64,000 bases of DNA from positions 3,043,501-3,107,500 of the forward strand of contig NZ_CP005188.1 of assembly GCF_001563285.1 (NCBI RefSeq). Reading direction: 5' to 3'. Under the pieces are notes generated by a model that was given only the letters and a program-made list of their open reading frames with translations, was not told the origin of the DNA and made no database searches. The stretch's first letter is position 1. Each line of letters begins with the position of its first letter. This DNA is from Sphingobium sp. MI1205. Its GTDB lineage: Bacteria > Pseudomonadota > Alphaproteobacteria > Sphingomonadales > Sphingomonadaceae. The position numbers and the translations under genes are program-made. Shown piece by piece: positions 52,494 to 59,498 of this stretch.

Positions 52494-52667
52494 ATGATTA
52501 CAACCGATGAGCGCGCACTTGCCCGCGTCTCCGTTCGCGACATGGTGCAGCGGATTCCACGATGGTTGCGCGGCGACCTGAACGCGAATGACCCGATGCT
52601 CCGGGAGCGGGCCGAGGACGCCTTAGTGGCGATGATCGCTGCGCTCCAGGAAAATGGTCGCACATGA
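52494..52667 (+). CDS. Small DUF6771-like protein, 57 residues
   Basis: Reads MITTDERALARVSVRDMVQR, then IPRWLRGDLNANDPMLRERA and EDALVAMIAALQENGRT. The DER...RIPRWLRGDL...RERAEDAL pattern resembles small sphingomonad proteins of the DUF6771 type; I rate that match as likely, not proven. The GAGG in front of the ATG is unusually close. The stop codon overlaps the start of the next small gene (ATGA). Confidence 0.6.
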   Translation: MITTDERALARVSVRDMVQRIPRWLRGDLNANDPMLRERAEDALVAMIAALQENGRT

Positions 52668-52843
52668 CAGACCCTCCCTGTGTCAAATATCTTGAACTAC
52701 AGCTGCGCCGGTTCGACGAATTCTGCTCCCGAAGGACGATTTGTCAAACGTTCACCCGGGAGGAGGGGATGCTTCTCGATCGTATAAGCCGGGCCAATCA
52801 TCTGAATATAGCAGCATGGCGGGAGACGTTAGCCAGACGATAG
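52664..52843 (+). CDS. Small hypothetical protein, 59 residues
   Basis: Starts at ATG 52664 inside the ATGA overlap with the preceding gene. Reads MTDPPCVKYLELQLRRFDEF, CSRRTICQTFTREEGMLLDR, then ISRANHLNIAAWRETLARR. It is polar and probably helical with three cysteines in the first half. No family recognised. The overlap with the upstream small gene supports coding, as does the absence of stops over 59 codons. Confidence 0.5.
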   Translation: MTDPPCVKYLELQLRRFDEFCSRRTICQTFTREEGMLLDRISRANHLNIAAWRETLARR

Positions 52844-52879
52844 GACGCGTCGATCTGGCTTACCGGGCGCAAGGCGGAT

Positions 52880-53353
52880 GTAGTTCAACAATCAGGCCCG
52901 TACATTATCGCCCGACTTCTGGCGGGAGGCTGTTCCTGCCAACAATATGCCCGTACCCCTTCGTTTGTCCATCAGGTCCGCCAGCGAGTAACGATCCAGT
53001 ACGGCCAAGAAGACGCAGAGCGCTTCCTTGAGCACGCCGGTCGTGCTGCAAGGCAGGCGCAATCACGCAGCTTGCGCAATCAACAAGATCAAATCCGCCC
53101 TCGGTATGGCGGACAAGCGTGCCGATGTTGATCTCCTCAGGAGCTTGGCCGGGACGGATGCCGCCGCCACGGACGCGGACGCTTTCGATATATCCCGACA
53201 TCCCGACCGCGCGAGATCATTCACCTTTCATGAGGTGATTTTGCGAGATGCGACAGGCCGTGGCGACCTCCGCGATGAGCACAGGTGATCGGGCCGCGCG
53301 GCGAGATAAGCCAGCACGCGTATTGAATAGTCCGTAAACAGCGTCAGCGTCAT
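52880..53353 (-). pseudogene. nsrR: Frameshifted Rrf2/NsrR-type regulator
   Basis: Read on the minus strand from ATG 53353 the pieces of an Rrf2 regulator appear in order but in different frames: MTLTLFTDYSIRVLAYLAAR, then LIAEVATACRISQNHLMK, VNDLARSG, SGYIESVRVRGGGI, EEINIGTLVRHTEGGFDLVD, and ACSTTGVLKEALCVFLAVLD followed by RYSLADLMDKRRG. At least four single-base shifts are needed. The cysteine spacing in LVDCASCVIAPAC is also shorter than in NsrR, where three Cys bind an Fe-S cluster. No functional protein can be made unless the shifts are sequencing errors. Confidence 0.8.
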
Positions 53354-53424
53354 GGCGTTCCGAACGGCCGCGATCGGCAGTCGGATAATAGGTCTAACGT
53401 TGCATCTTTCAAACGTCAGATATA

Positions 53425-53443
53425 GATGCATTAAATATGCATG
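53425..53443. promoter_or_regulatory. NsrR-type operator upstream of the globin gene
   Basis: ATGCAT-TAAAT-ATGCAT, a perfect dyad with 11 bases between half-site starts, exactly the spacing of the known NsrR box (ATGYATTTNAAATRCAT core). It ends 16 bases before the GTG start of the globin gene, where repressor binding would block transcription. Confidence 0.65.
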
Positions 53444-53458
53444 ATTGGAGCATGAGTC

Positions 53459-53905
53459 GTGGACAATGCCTCAACGATCGACGAAGCAGGCCTGGAACGG
53501 GTGGTGCAGGCTTTTTATGCTCGTGTGCGGGCAGATGCAGAACTCGGCCCCATCTTCCATGATGCAGTTCGGGACTGGCCCGACCATTTGAAAAAATTGA
53601 CTGCCTTCTGGTCGTCGGTAATGTTGGGAAGCGGTCGCTACAAGGGGCAACCAGTCCCGGCCCACTTCAAGCATAAGGATCGCATCAAGCCTGCACTGTT
53701 TGATCGCTGGCTCGGTCTCTGGAACGAGACGACCGAAGCATTGATGGAACCCGACGCCGCGACGGCGCTCCAGGCCAAGGCAGCGCACATTGCAGAGAGT
53801 TTGAAACTCGCCCTCTACTTCCAGCTCGATGCCATGCCACGCCGGGCTGATGTCCCGCGAGGAGTCTTCAGCGCGGAGGAGCCTGAACAGAGGTTGCGTC
53901 CATGA
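53459..53905 (+). CDS. Group III truncated hemoglobin
   Basis: 148 residues from GTG 53459, with GGAG eight bases upstream. Helix B has VVQAFYARVR with the B10 Tyr20; FWSSVMLGSGRYKGQPVPAH is the group III signature, and His69 aligns with the proximal haem ligand of Campylobacter Ctb. The WLGLWNETT segment follows. In Campylobacter Ctb is induced with NO-stress genes and moderates oxygen and NO supply. Here it overlaps the YeaR-like gene by four bases and carries an NsrR-type operator, so an NO response is likely. Confidence 0.9.
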   Translation: MDNASTIDEAGLERVVQAFYARVRADAELGPIFHDAVRDWPDHLKKLTAFWSSVMLGSGRYKGQPVPAHFKHKDRIKPALFDRWLGLWNETTEALMEPDAATALQAKAAHIAESLKLALYFQLDAMPRRADVPRGVFSAEEPEQRLRP

Positions 53906-54177
53906 AAACTGTCCAACCTTATCGCTCGACGCCTGTGTTCGACCAAGACACATTGCCGGCGGCCCTGCGCGCGCGCCACGATACAAAGGCAGGCGTTTGG
54001 GGCGTGATCCGCGTGATCGAGGGGCAGCTTGAACTCACTTATCTCGATCCGCCTTCCACGACACTCCTCACACCCGACCAGCCAGGTTTGGTGGAGCCAC
54101 AACAGCCCCATTTCGTCACTCCGATCGGCGCGATGAAGATGCAGGTCGACTTTTACGATCATCCACCTGCCCGCTGA
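53902..54177 (+). CDS. DUF1971 (YeaR/TehB-type) protein
   Basis: 91 residues, a small cupin-like beta barrel. RSTPVFDQDTLPAALRARHD, TKAGVWGVIRVIEGQLELTY and the ending VEPQQPHFVTPIGAMKMQVD match the DUF1971 domain of YeaR and the N-terminal part of TehB. E. coli yeaR is controlled by NO-sensing NsrR and by nitrate. The gene is translationally coupled to the globin (ATGA). Confidence 0.88.
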   Translation: MKTVQPYRSTPVFDQDTLPAALRARHDTKAGVWGVIRVIEGQLELTYLDPPSTTLLTPDQPGLVEPQQPHFVTPIGAMKMQVDFYDHPPAR

Positions 54178-54220
54178 CGGTGAGACCGCCTATCCCGATA
54201 ATATTTCACGGGAGATGTAG

Positions 54221-54477
54221 ATGTCACAGCCCCTCAGTGACCAACCATCGCGCTCGTGAAGGCCACGGTTCCCGCACTGGAAGCCCATGGGCTGGACATT
54301 GTCCATGAAATGTATGCGCGGATGTTTCGGAACCCGGAAATTCGCGACCTCTTCTATCAATCCCATCATGGCGATGCCGGTTCGCAGCCCCAAGCCCTGA
54401 CCGGCGCGATCCTGGCCTTGTGTCAGAACACTTTGCATCGAGCGCCTCGCCTGCCGATGAATGAAGTGGCGAAATGA
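54221..54477 (+). pseudogene. hmp: Truncated flavohemoglobin (NO dioxygenase) fragment
   Basis: Starts MSQPLSDQ at ATG 54221 with GGGAG upstream; a missing base near 54242 shifts the frame. After the shift it reads IALVKATVPALEAHGLDIVH, EMYARMFRNPEIRDLF, SHHGDAGSQPQALTGAILA, the first 75 residues of Hmp-type globins. Then similarity ends in random text and a stop at 54475. The haem-ligand half of the globin domain and the whole FAD/NAD reductase (about 320 residues) are gone. Confidence 0.85.
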
Positions 54478-54550
54478 ACGCGTTTTTCGCGGGTGCCCTT
54501 CCTGGTTTATCCAAATCCTATTTTTCCTATTTTGGTGCGAGCCGGCGATT

Positions 54551-54569
54551 TTCGCTGTCCTACAGCGAA
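54551..54569. promoter_or_regulatory. Perfect inverted repeat upstream of the endolysin gene
   Basis: TTCGCTGT-CCT-ACAGCGAA, an 8-3-8 dyad located 50 bases before the endolysin start. AT-rich elements (GGATAAAT, CCTATTTTTCCTATTTT) flank it. It may be an operator; the binding protein is unknown. Confidence 0.4.
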
Positions 54570-54618
54570 CCATATGGGATAAATGCTTCGCCTCATTCGA
54601 ATAGAGGAGGCGGTTTTC

Positions 54619-55164
54619 ATGGATGTTTCGGCGCTGATCGACGAAGTGATCGCACGCGAGGGGGGCTATAGCAACCATCCGGCGGATCGGGGTGGCCCGA
54701 CCAATTTCGGCATTACGCAGGCAGTGGCGCGGGCCAATGGCTATGCTGGCGACATGCGGCGGCTGCCCCGTACGATGGCGGAAGCAATATACCGGCGGCT
54801 TTACTGGGAACGGCCAGGCTATGCCTTCGTCGCGCAGGCCGCGCCGCAAATAGCGGCGGAATTGTTCGACAGCGCCGTCAACATGGGTCCGGGAACTGCG
54901 ACCGGCTTCCTGCAAAGAGCGCTCAACGCCCTCAATCGCAATCAGAAGGATTATCCGGACCTGAGGGTCGATCGCGTAATCGGAGCGAAGACACTGGGCG
55001 CGCTCGGCGCCTTCATCATGCTGCGCGGCAAGGCCGGGGAGAAGGTGCTGCTCAAGACGATCGAGGCGTTGCAGGGCGAACGCTATGTGGCGCTGGCGGA
55101 GAGCAGGCCCGCCAATGAGGCGTTTCTCTATGGCTGGCTTGCAAATCGGATCGGCAATTTATGA
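54619..55164 (+). CDS. Endolysin, GH108 N-acetylmuramidase
   Basis: 181 residues from ATG 54619, with AGAGGAGG upstream. The GH108 signature EGGYSNHPADRGGPTNFGIT carries the catalytic Glu (residue about 14) and is followed by a peptidoglycan-binding-3 type C-terminal part (AAELFDSAVNMGPGTATGFL, LKTIEALQGERYVALAE). No signal peptide, so export would depend on a holin. The holin-like gene overlaps its stop by four bases. No capsid, tail or integrase genes lie near. Confidence 0.88.
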   Translation: MDVSALIDEVIAREGGYSNHPADRGGPTNFGITQAVARANGYAGDMRRLPRTMAEAIYRRLYWERPGYAFVAQAAPQIAAELFDSAVNMGPGTATGFLQRALNALNRNQKDYPDLRVDRVIGAKTLGALGAFIMLRGKAGEKVLLKTIEALQGERYVALAESRPANEAFLYGWLANRIGNL

Positions 55165-55433
55165 GCGCGCCCCGCCGTCCCCGCACGCCCGCGGATCGCT
55201 GGACGGTGCGCGCAAGGCCCGCGTTCCTCTACGTCATGTACGGGCTGCTGTTATGGTCCGTACCGCTGGGGCTGGTCGGGGGCGCGCGGCCGGAGATGGC
55301 CGAAGCGATCATCCGGACGATGCGCGCCTATTTCGAAGCACTGCCCGAGCCGCTCTATGCGCTGTTTGGGACAGGGTATCTGGGCTACACGGCGGCGCGC
55401 ACATGGGGCAAGGTGAAAGGCGCTGAACGATAG
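55161..55433 (+). CDS. Holin-like protein (three-span type)
   Basis: 90 residues starting inside the endolysin stop (ATGA). Two to three membrane segments: FLYVMYGLLLWSVPLGLV, residues about 22-40, a weaker amphipathic central part, and YALFGTGYLGYTAARTWGK near the C-terminus. This layout and wording match 3TM-type holins that form membrane pores for endolysins. The immediate coupling with a GH108 endolysin supports the call. Confidence 0.8.
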   Translation: MSAPRRPRTPADRWTVRARPAFLYVMYGLLLWSVPLGLVGGARPEMAEAIIRTMRAYFEALPEPLYALFGTGYLGYTAARTWGKVKGAER

Positions 55434-55470
55434 CATCGCGCGGCCCGCCTTCCGCCAACCAAAATGAGAG

Positions 55471-55501
55471 GGGCCGCTGGGCAGATAAATCCCAGCGGCC
55501 C
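55471..55501 (+). terminator. Hairpin behind the lysis pair
   Basis: GGGCCGCTGGG pairs with CCCAGCGGCCC (11 perfect pairs) around a nine-base loop, 38 bases behind the holin stop. It lacks a T-run (ATCATT follows), so termination is probable but not certain. Confidence 0.55.
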
Positions 55502-55620
55502 ATCATTGACATGGTCAGCGGCCGGAAGTGCCGCCCAAGGGAAACGTGGATCGCGCTATCTTCTCAAGCAGAGGACCATCACGCCACGGACGGCGGCGCA
55601 GATGCCTCAAAAATGCTCTT

Positions 55621-55644
55621 GAAAAATCGACGCCGACGGCGTCG
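55621..55644 (-). terminator. Intrinsic terminator of the mini-gene
   Basis: On the minus strand CGACGCCG/CGGCGTCG forms a compact stem followed at once by ATTTTTC. It begins two bases after the stop codon of the 18-codon frame. Confidence 0.7.
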
Positions 55645-55645
55645 C

Positions 55646-55702
55646 TCAGCGGCGCGTTTCCCGAAGGGACTTGACCGACCTCACTGCTGAACCATGAGAC
55701 AT
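55646..55702 (-). CDS. 18-residue frame with a perfect Shine-Dalgarno sequence
   Basis: Minus strand: AAAGGAGGTGATCC (55704-55717) is fully complementary to the 16S rRNA 3' end, and ATG follows with seven bases between AGGAGG and the start. The frame reads MSHGSAVRSVKSLRETRR then stops, and an intrinsic terminator follows. The peptide is basic. The unit could be a tiny protein gene, a leader peptide, or an sRNA-like transcript that engages ribosomes. A longer in-frame version starting 18 codons upstream is possible but lacks a binding site. No family recognised. Confidence 0.55.
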   Translation of the reverse strand: MSHGSAVRSVKSLRETRR

Positions 55703-55935
55703 CGGATCACCTCCTTTCGCTTGTTGAAGCCCGGCGTAGCCTGCCTTGGAAATCATCTTAGTGCTTGGCCACGAACCGGACTGTGAATCAGACGGAAGAC
55801 ATGATCAAGACTTGTAATATTCTTTTTTCGAATCATACTTGCGCGTCCGCCTGAAAAGCTGATCTGGTGCGTCGCGCAGTATCCAGCCCACAAGATATGG
55901 CGAAATTGCGCGCCGACCGCAGGGTCACAGCGCGG

Positions 55936-56469
55936 TTAGCGGCGGCAATCCTCGATCACGCGTCCCACCTCTGCCCAGGCGGGAACGATCAGCGTTTCCA
56001 ATCCCTGGACTTCCACCGCGAACCGGCCCCGGCTGTAGGCAATCTGGTCAAGCGCCGGGTCGCTGGCGGCGCGGGTGGCGAACGTGCCCGAAGTGGCTGC
56101 CGCAGCAGGCCAGCTGACCGCGCCATAGGTCGTGCGCAGCGTCATCGCGCCCTGCCCCGCTCCCGCACGCAGAAAGCTGATCCGGCCCGCCGCGGGATCG
56201 CAGCGCAATGTCAGCACCGCACCGGCGCCGGGCGCGGAGAAGGCGGCCAACGACCCCGCGCCATCGGCACGGTAGACCCAGTTGCCGGGCGTGGCGGGGC
56301 GATATTGCCAGTCCAGCGGCGCCGGAACCGGCGCGGGCGCTGGTGCTGGCGCCGGAGGCGGCGCGGATGGCCGGGGCGCAGGCGCTGCCGCCTGCTCCGG
56401 CGCGCCCACACAGGAAGGCAAAAGGAACAGCATGGGCGCGAGCGCGGCGGAGACAGGATGAAAACGCAT
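55936..56469 (-). CDS. Putative lipoprotein with Pro/Ala-rich linker
   Basis: 177 residues. Signal with lipobox LPSC (Cys20), a Pro/Ala-rich linker (about residues 26-52, PAPAPAPAPVPAP) and a C-terminal globular domain (PGNWVYRADGAGSLAAF, LRCDPAAGRISFLRAG, and a C-terminal VIEDCRR) with two cysteines. Similar proteins are widespread in sphingomonads, role unknown. It is divergent from the alpha operon. Confidence 0.75.
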   Translation of the reverse strand: MRFHPVSAALAPMLFLLPSCVGAPEQAAAPAPRPSAPPPAPAPAPAPVPAPLDWQYRPATPGNWVYRADGAGSLAAFSAPGAGAVLTLRCDPAAGRISFLRAGAGQGAMTLRTTYGAVSWPAAAATSGTFATRAASDPALDQIAYSRGRFAVEVQGLETLIVPAWAEVGRVIEDCRR

Positions 56470-56630
56470 GCCGCCTCATGCCCGAGGCAGGGGCAAGGCT
56501 TCAACCCGAAAAGGGCCGGGCGGCCCGAAAGGCGAGCCAGCGAACCGGCGAGGTCCGCCGTTGCCCGTTCGTGAGTACGCGCGGGCGCGGCGGCACGCAC
56601 GCGGAAAGCCCCCGGCACACCAGCTGCCGA

Positions 56631-56659
56631 TTGACAGTTTCCCGCCGAATCGCTAGGGG
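56631..56659 (+). promoter_or_regulatory. Promoter of the alpha operon
   Basis: TTGACA (56631-56636), a 17-base spacer and TAGGGG (56654-56659). The -35 is perfect; the -10 is weak by E. coli standards but similar to the TATAGG of the str operon promoter in this window. Transcription would start near 56666, giving a leader of about 160 bases. Confidence 0.6.
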
Positions 56660-56686
56660 CTGGCTCATCCCGGACATGCTGGTGAG

Positions 56687-56716
56687 CGGCAGTGCATGGC
56701 ACTGGCCGTCTTTTTT
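56687..56716 (+). terminator. Intrinsic terminator in the rpsM leader, candidate attenuator
   Basis: CGGCAGTGC, loop ATG, GCACTGGCCG (one bulged G), then TCTTTTTT. It lies about 20 bases downstream of the predicted transcription start and 108 bases before rpsM, so it would stop most transcripts unless an alternative fold or a protein prevents it. Confidence 0.65.
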
Positions 56717-56823
56717 GCGTCCCGGGGGCTATCGAATCGGCCGAAGTCCTTCTAGGGCTTTGGCCCGGACGCTTTGAGATGGGACGGCGCCAACCGTCCC
56801 GTGGAGCAGGAGTACAGATTACC

Positions 56824-57192
56824 ATGGCACGTATTGCGGGTGTTAACATCCCGACCAACAAGCGCGTAATCATCGCGCTCACCTACATTCACGGTATCGG
56901 CCGCAAGACCGCCGTCGACATCGCCACGAAGCTGGGCATCGACCAGAGCCGCCGCGTTCAGGACCTGTCGGACGCCGAAGTCCTGCAGATCCGCGAAGCC
57001 ATTGACGCCGACCTCACCGTTGAAGGTGACCTGCGTCGTGAAACCGCGATGAACATCAAGCGCCTGATGGATCTGGCCTGCTATCGTGGCCTGCGTCATC
57101 GCAAAGGCCTGCCGGTCCGCGGTCAGCGCACGCATACCAATGCGCGCACCCGCAAGGGCAAGGCCAAGCCGATCGCCGGCAAGAAGAAGTAA
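56824..57192 (+). CDS. rpsM: 30S ribosomal protein S13
   Basis: 122 residues from ATG 56824 ([20 protein letters not shown]), with GGAGCAGGAG upstream. [20 protein letters not shown] and [20 protein letters not shown] are S13 text. First gene of the alpha operon. A perfect hairpin (AATTCGTCC, GGG, GGACGAATT) lies on the stop codon and just behind it, at 57191-57211. Confidence 0.97.
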   Translation: MARIAGVNIPTNKRVIIALTYIHGIGRKTAVDIATKLGIDQSRRVQDLSDAEVLQIREAIDADLTVEGDLRRETAMNIKRLMDLACYRGLRHRKGLPVRGQRTHTNARTRKGKAKPIAGKKK

Positions 57193-57282
57193 TTCGTCCG
57201 GGGGACGAATTACTCCGCCGGAGGCAGATCTCCCCAAGCGAGACGCCTCCTGCGCAACCAGATTTTGTAGGAAGAGCTAACA

Positions 57283-57672
57283 ATGGCACGCGAACCCCAG
57301 CGCATCAAGCGCCGCGAACGCAAGAACATCTCGGCCGGCGTCGCGCACGTCAACGCCAGCTTCAACAACACCATGGTGACCATCACCGACGCCCAGGGCA
57401 ATGCGATCAGCTGGTCCTCGGCAGGCATGATGGGCTTCAAGGGCAGCCGCAAATCTACCCCGTACGCCGCGCAGGTCTGCGCTGAAGACGCGGGCCGCAA
57501 GGCCGCCGAACATGGCGTGCGCACGCTGGAAGTCGAAGTGAAGGGCCCCGGTTCGGGCCGTGAATCGGCACTGCGCGCCCTGCAGGCCGTCGGCTTCCAC
57601 ATCACTTCTATCCGCGACGTGACGCCGATCCCGCACAATGGCGTGCGTCCTTCCAAGCGTCGCCGCGTCTAA
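57283..57672 (+). CDS. rpsK: 30S ribosomal protein S11
   Basis: 129 residues. [40 protein letters not shown] and [20 protein letters not shown] are the S11 signature. It follows rpsM by 90 bases. Confidence 0.97.
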   Translation: MAREPQRIKRRERKNISAGVAHVNASFNNTMVTITDAQGNAISWSSAGMMGFKGSRKSTPYAAQVCAEDAGRKAAEHGVRTLEVEVKGPGSGRESALRALQAVGFHITSIRDVTPIPHNGVRPSKRRRV

Positions 57673-57789
57673 CAGCGGCACAAGGCTTGCCGGGCGGCGG
57701 ACGCGTCGCCCGTTTACCCATCTGCATCGCCGCAACGTCCTGTCGGGTTCAGGATTTCAGCGTTCCGGCCTTATCCCCAGGGGAAATAC

Positions 57790-58851
57790 ATGACTGTCAA
57801 CATGAAGAACTGGCAGGAATTGAAGAAGCCCAACAGCCTTGAGATCAAGGCCGCGGGCGACGGCAAGCGCAAGGCGACCTTCGTCGCCGAGCCGCTGGAG
57901 CGCGGCTTTGGCCTGACGCTTGGCAACGCGCTGCGCCGGGTTCTTCTGTCCTCGCTCCAGGGCGCGGCGGTCACCTCGATCAAGATCGAGAACGTCCTGC
58001 ATGAATTCTCGTCGCTGACCGGCGTGCGTGAAGATGTCACGGACATCGTCCTCAACATCAAGCAGGTCGCGCTGCGCATGGAAGGCGACGGTCCCCGCCG
58101 CCTGCAACTGTCCGCGACCGGCCCTGGCGAAGTCCGCGCGGGTGACATCACCACTGTTGGCGACATCGAAGTGATGAACCCCGATCTGGTGATCTGTCAC
58201 CTGGACCAGGGCGCGACGCTGAACATGGAACTGACCGCTGACGTCGGCAAGGGCTATGTCCCCGCCGTCGCCAACCGTCCGGCCGATGCGCCGATCGGCC
58301 TTATCCCGATCGACGCGCTCTACTCGCCGGTCCGTCAGGTCGCCTACAAGGTGGACAACACCCGCGTCGGCCAGGAACTGGACTATGACAAGCTGTCGCT
58401 GACCGTCGAAACCGACGGCACCGTCACGCCGGAAGACGCGGTGGCCTATGCCGCCCGCATCCTGCAGGACCAGCTTCAGCTGTTCGTCCACTTCGAGGAC
58501 GCGCTGCCCGTCGCCGCTCCGGCCGCTGGCGCCTCTGCCTCGGCCGCTTCGGAAGGCGAGAGCGACACCAACCAGATCAACCGCTACCTGCTCAAGAAGG
58601 TGGACGAGCTGGAACTGTCGGTCCGCAGCGCCAACTGCCTCAAGAACGACAACATCATCTATATCGGCGATCTCGTCCAGAAGACCGAAGCCGAGATGCT
58701 GCGCACCCCCAATTTCGGCCGCAAGTCGCTGAACGAAATCAAGGAAGTGCTGTCGTCCATGGGCTTGCGCCTGGGCATGGACATCCCCGGCTGGCCGCCG
58801 GAAAATATCGAGGAAATGGCCAAGAAGCTCGAACAGGAGCTGCTGGGCTGA
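57790..58851 (+). CDS. rpoA: RNA polymerase alpha subunit
   Basis: 353 residues. N-terminal dimerisation domain ([20 protein letters not shown]), a linker with an Ala/Ser-rich insert ([17 protein letters not shown], about residues 236-252) and the C-terminal DNA-binding domain ([18 protein letters not shown] and [11 protein letters not shown]). The linker is slightly longer than in E. coli (329 residues in total there). Confidence 0.98.
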   Translation: MTVNMKNWQELKKPNSLEIKAAGDGKRKATFVAEPLERGFGLTLGNALRRVLLSSLQGAAVTSIKIENVLHEFSSLTGVREDVTDIVLNIKQVALRMEGDGPRRLQLSATGPGEVRAGDITTVGDIEVMNPDLVICHLDQGATLNMELTADVGKGYVPAVANRPADAPIGLIPIDALYSPVRQVAYKVDNTRVGQELDYDKLSLTVETDGTVTPEDAVAYAARILQDQLQLFVHFEDALPVAAPAAGASASAASEGESDTNQINRYLLKKVDELELSVRSANCLKNDNIIYIGDLVQKTEAEMLRTPNFGRKSLNEIKEVLSSMGLRLGMDIPGWPPENIEEMAKKLEQELLG

Positions 58852-58860
58852 TCCACACCC

Positions 58861-58886
58861 GTCACCCCAGCTTCCGCTGGGGTGAC
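58861..58886 (+). repeat. Palindrome between rpoA and rplQ
   Basis: GTCACCCCAGC, loop TTCC, GCTGGGGTGAC: 11 perfect pairs, no T-run. Palindromes of this type occur as dispersed intergenic repeats in alphaproteobacterial genomes; it may also stabilise the rpoA mRNA 3' end. Confidence 0.6.
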
Positions 58887-58969
58887 GACATCAAGGTGAT
58901 AGGCACGACCTCAACTGTGCCGGGTATGGGCTACCTCACACGGGCCCTTAACGAACGAAGGAAGATATC

Positions 58970-59395
58970 ATGCGTCACAAGATCGGTCATCGTAAGCTGC
59001 AGCGCAGCACCGGGCATCGTAACTCGCTGCTCCGCAACCTTGCCGCTTCGCTCATCAAGCATGAGCAGATCCAGACGACCACGCCCAAGGCCAAGGAACT
59101 GCGTCCTTACGTCGAAAAGCTGATCACCCTCGCCAAGAAGGGTGGCCTGTCGAACCGTCGTCTGGCCCACTCCCGCCTTCAGGACGACACGCAGCTGACC
59201 AAGCTGTTCGAAGTCCTGGCCGAGCGTTACAAGGATCGCAACGGCGGCTATACCCGCGTGATCAAGGCCGGTTTCCGCGCTTCGGACGCTGCGCCGATCG
59301 CGATCATCGAACTGGTCGATCGCGACGTCGATGCGAAGGGCCAGGATTCGGGTCCGGTGCAGGGCGCCGACGCGGACGAGCTGGAAGCAGCCTGA
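58970..59395 (+). CDS. rplQ: 50S ribosomal protein L17
   Basis: 141 residues. [40 protein letters not shown] and [15 protein letters not shown] are the L17 text. The acidic tail ([17 protein letters not shown]) is an extension relative to E. coli. Last gene of the alpha operon, closed by a strong terminator. Confidence 0.97.
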   Translation: MRHKIGHRKLQRSTGHRNSLLRNLAASLIKHEQIQTTTPKAKELRPYVEKLITLAKKGGLSNRRLAHSRLQDDTQLTKLFEVLAERYKDRNGGYTRVIKAGFRASDAAPIAIIELVDRDVDAKGQDSGPVQGADADELEAA

Positions 59396-59434
59396 TCGGG
59401 TAAACCGCTTTTACAAAGGCGGATCAGTAGATTA

Positions 59435-59477
59435 GAAGCAGGCCATGGCTCAACCGAGCCATGGCCTGCTTCATTTT
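59435..59477 (+). terminator. Terminator of the alpha operon
   Basis: GAAGCAGGCCATGGCTC pairs perfectly with GAGCCATGGCCTGCTTC (17 pairs) around AACC, followed by ATTTT. It lies 39 bases behind rplQ and just before the peptidase gene. Confidence 0.85.
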
Positions 59478-59498
59478 CAGCGGTACGAACGGGAGAGG

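Noticed and set aside
55704..55717. GGATCACCTCCTTT on the plus strand, identical to the 16S rRNA 3' end
   Set aside because: No 16S rRNA sequence precedes it; on the minus strand it is a Shine-Dalgarno in front of an ATG, which explains it better.
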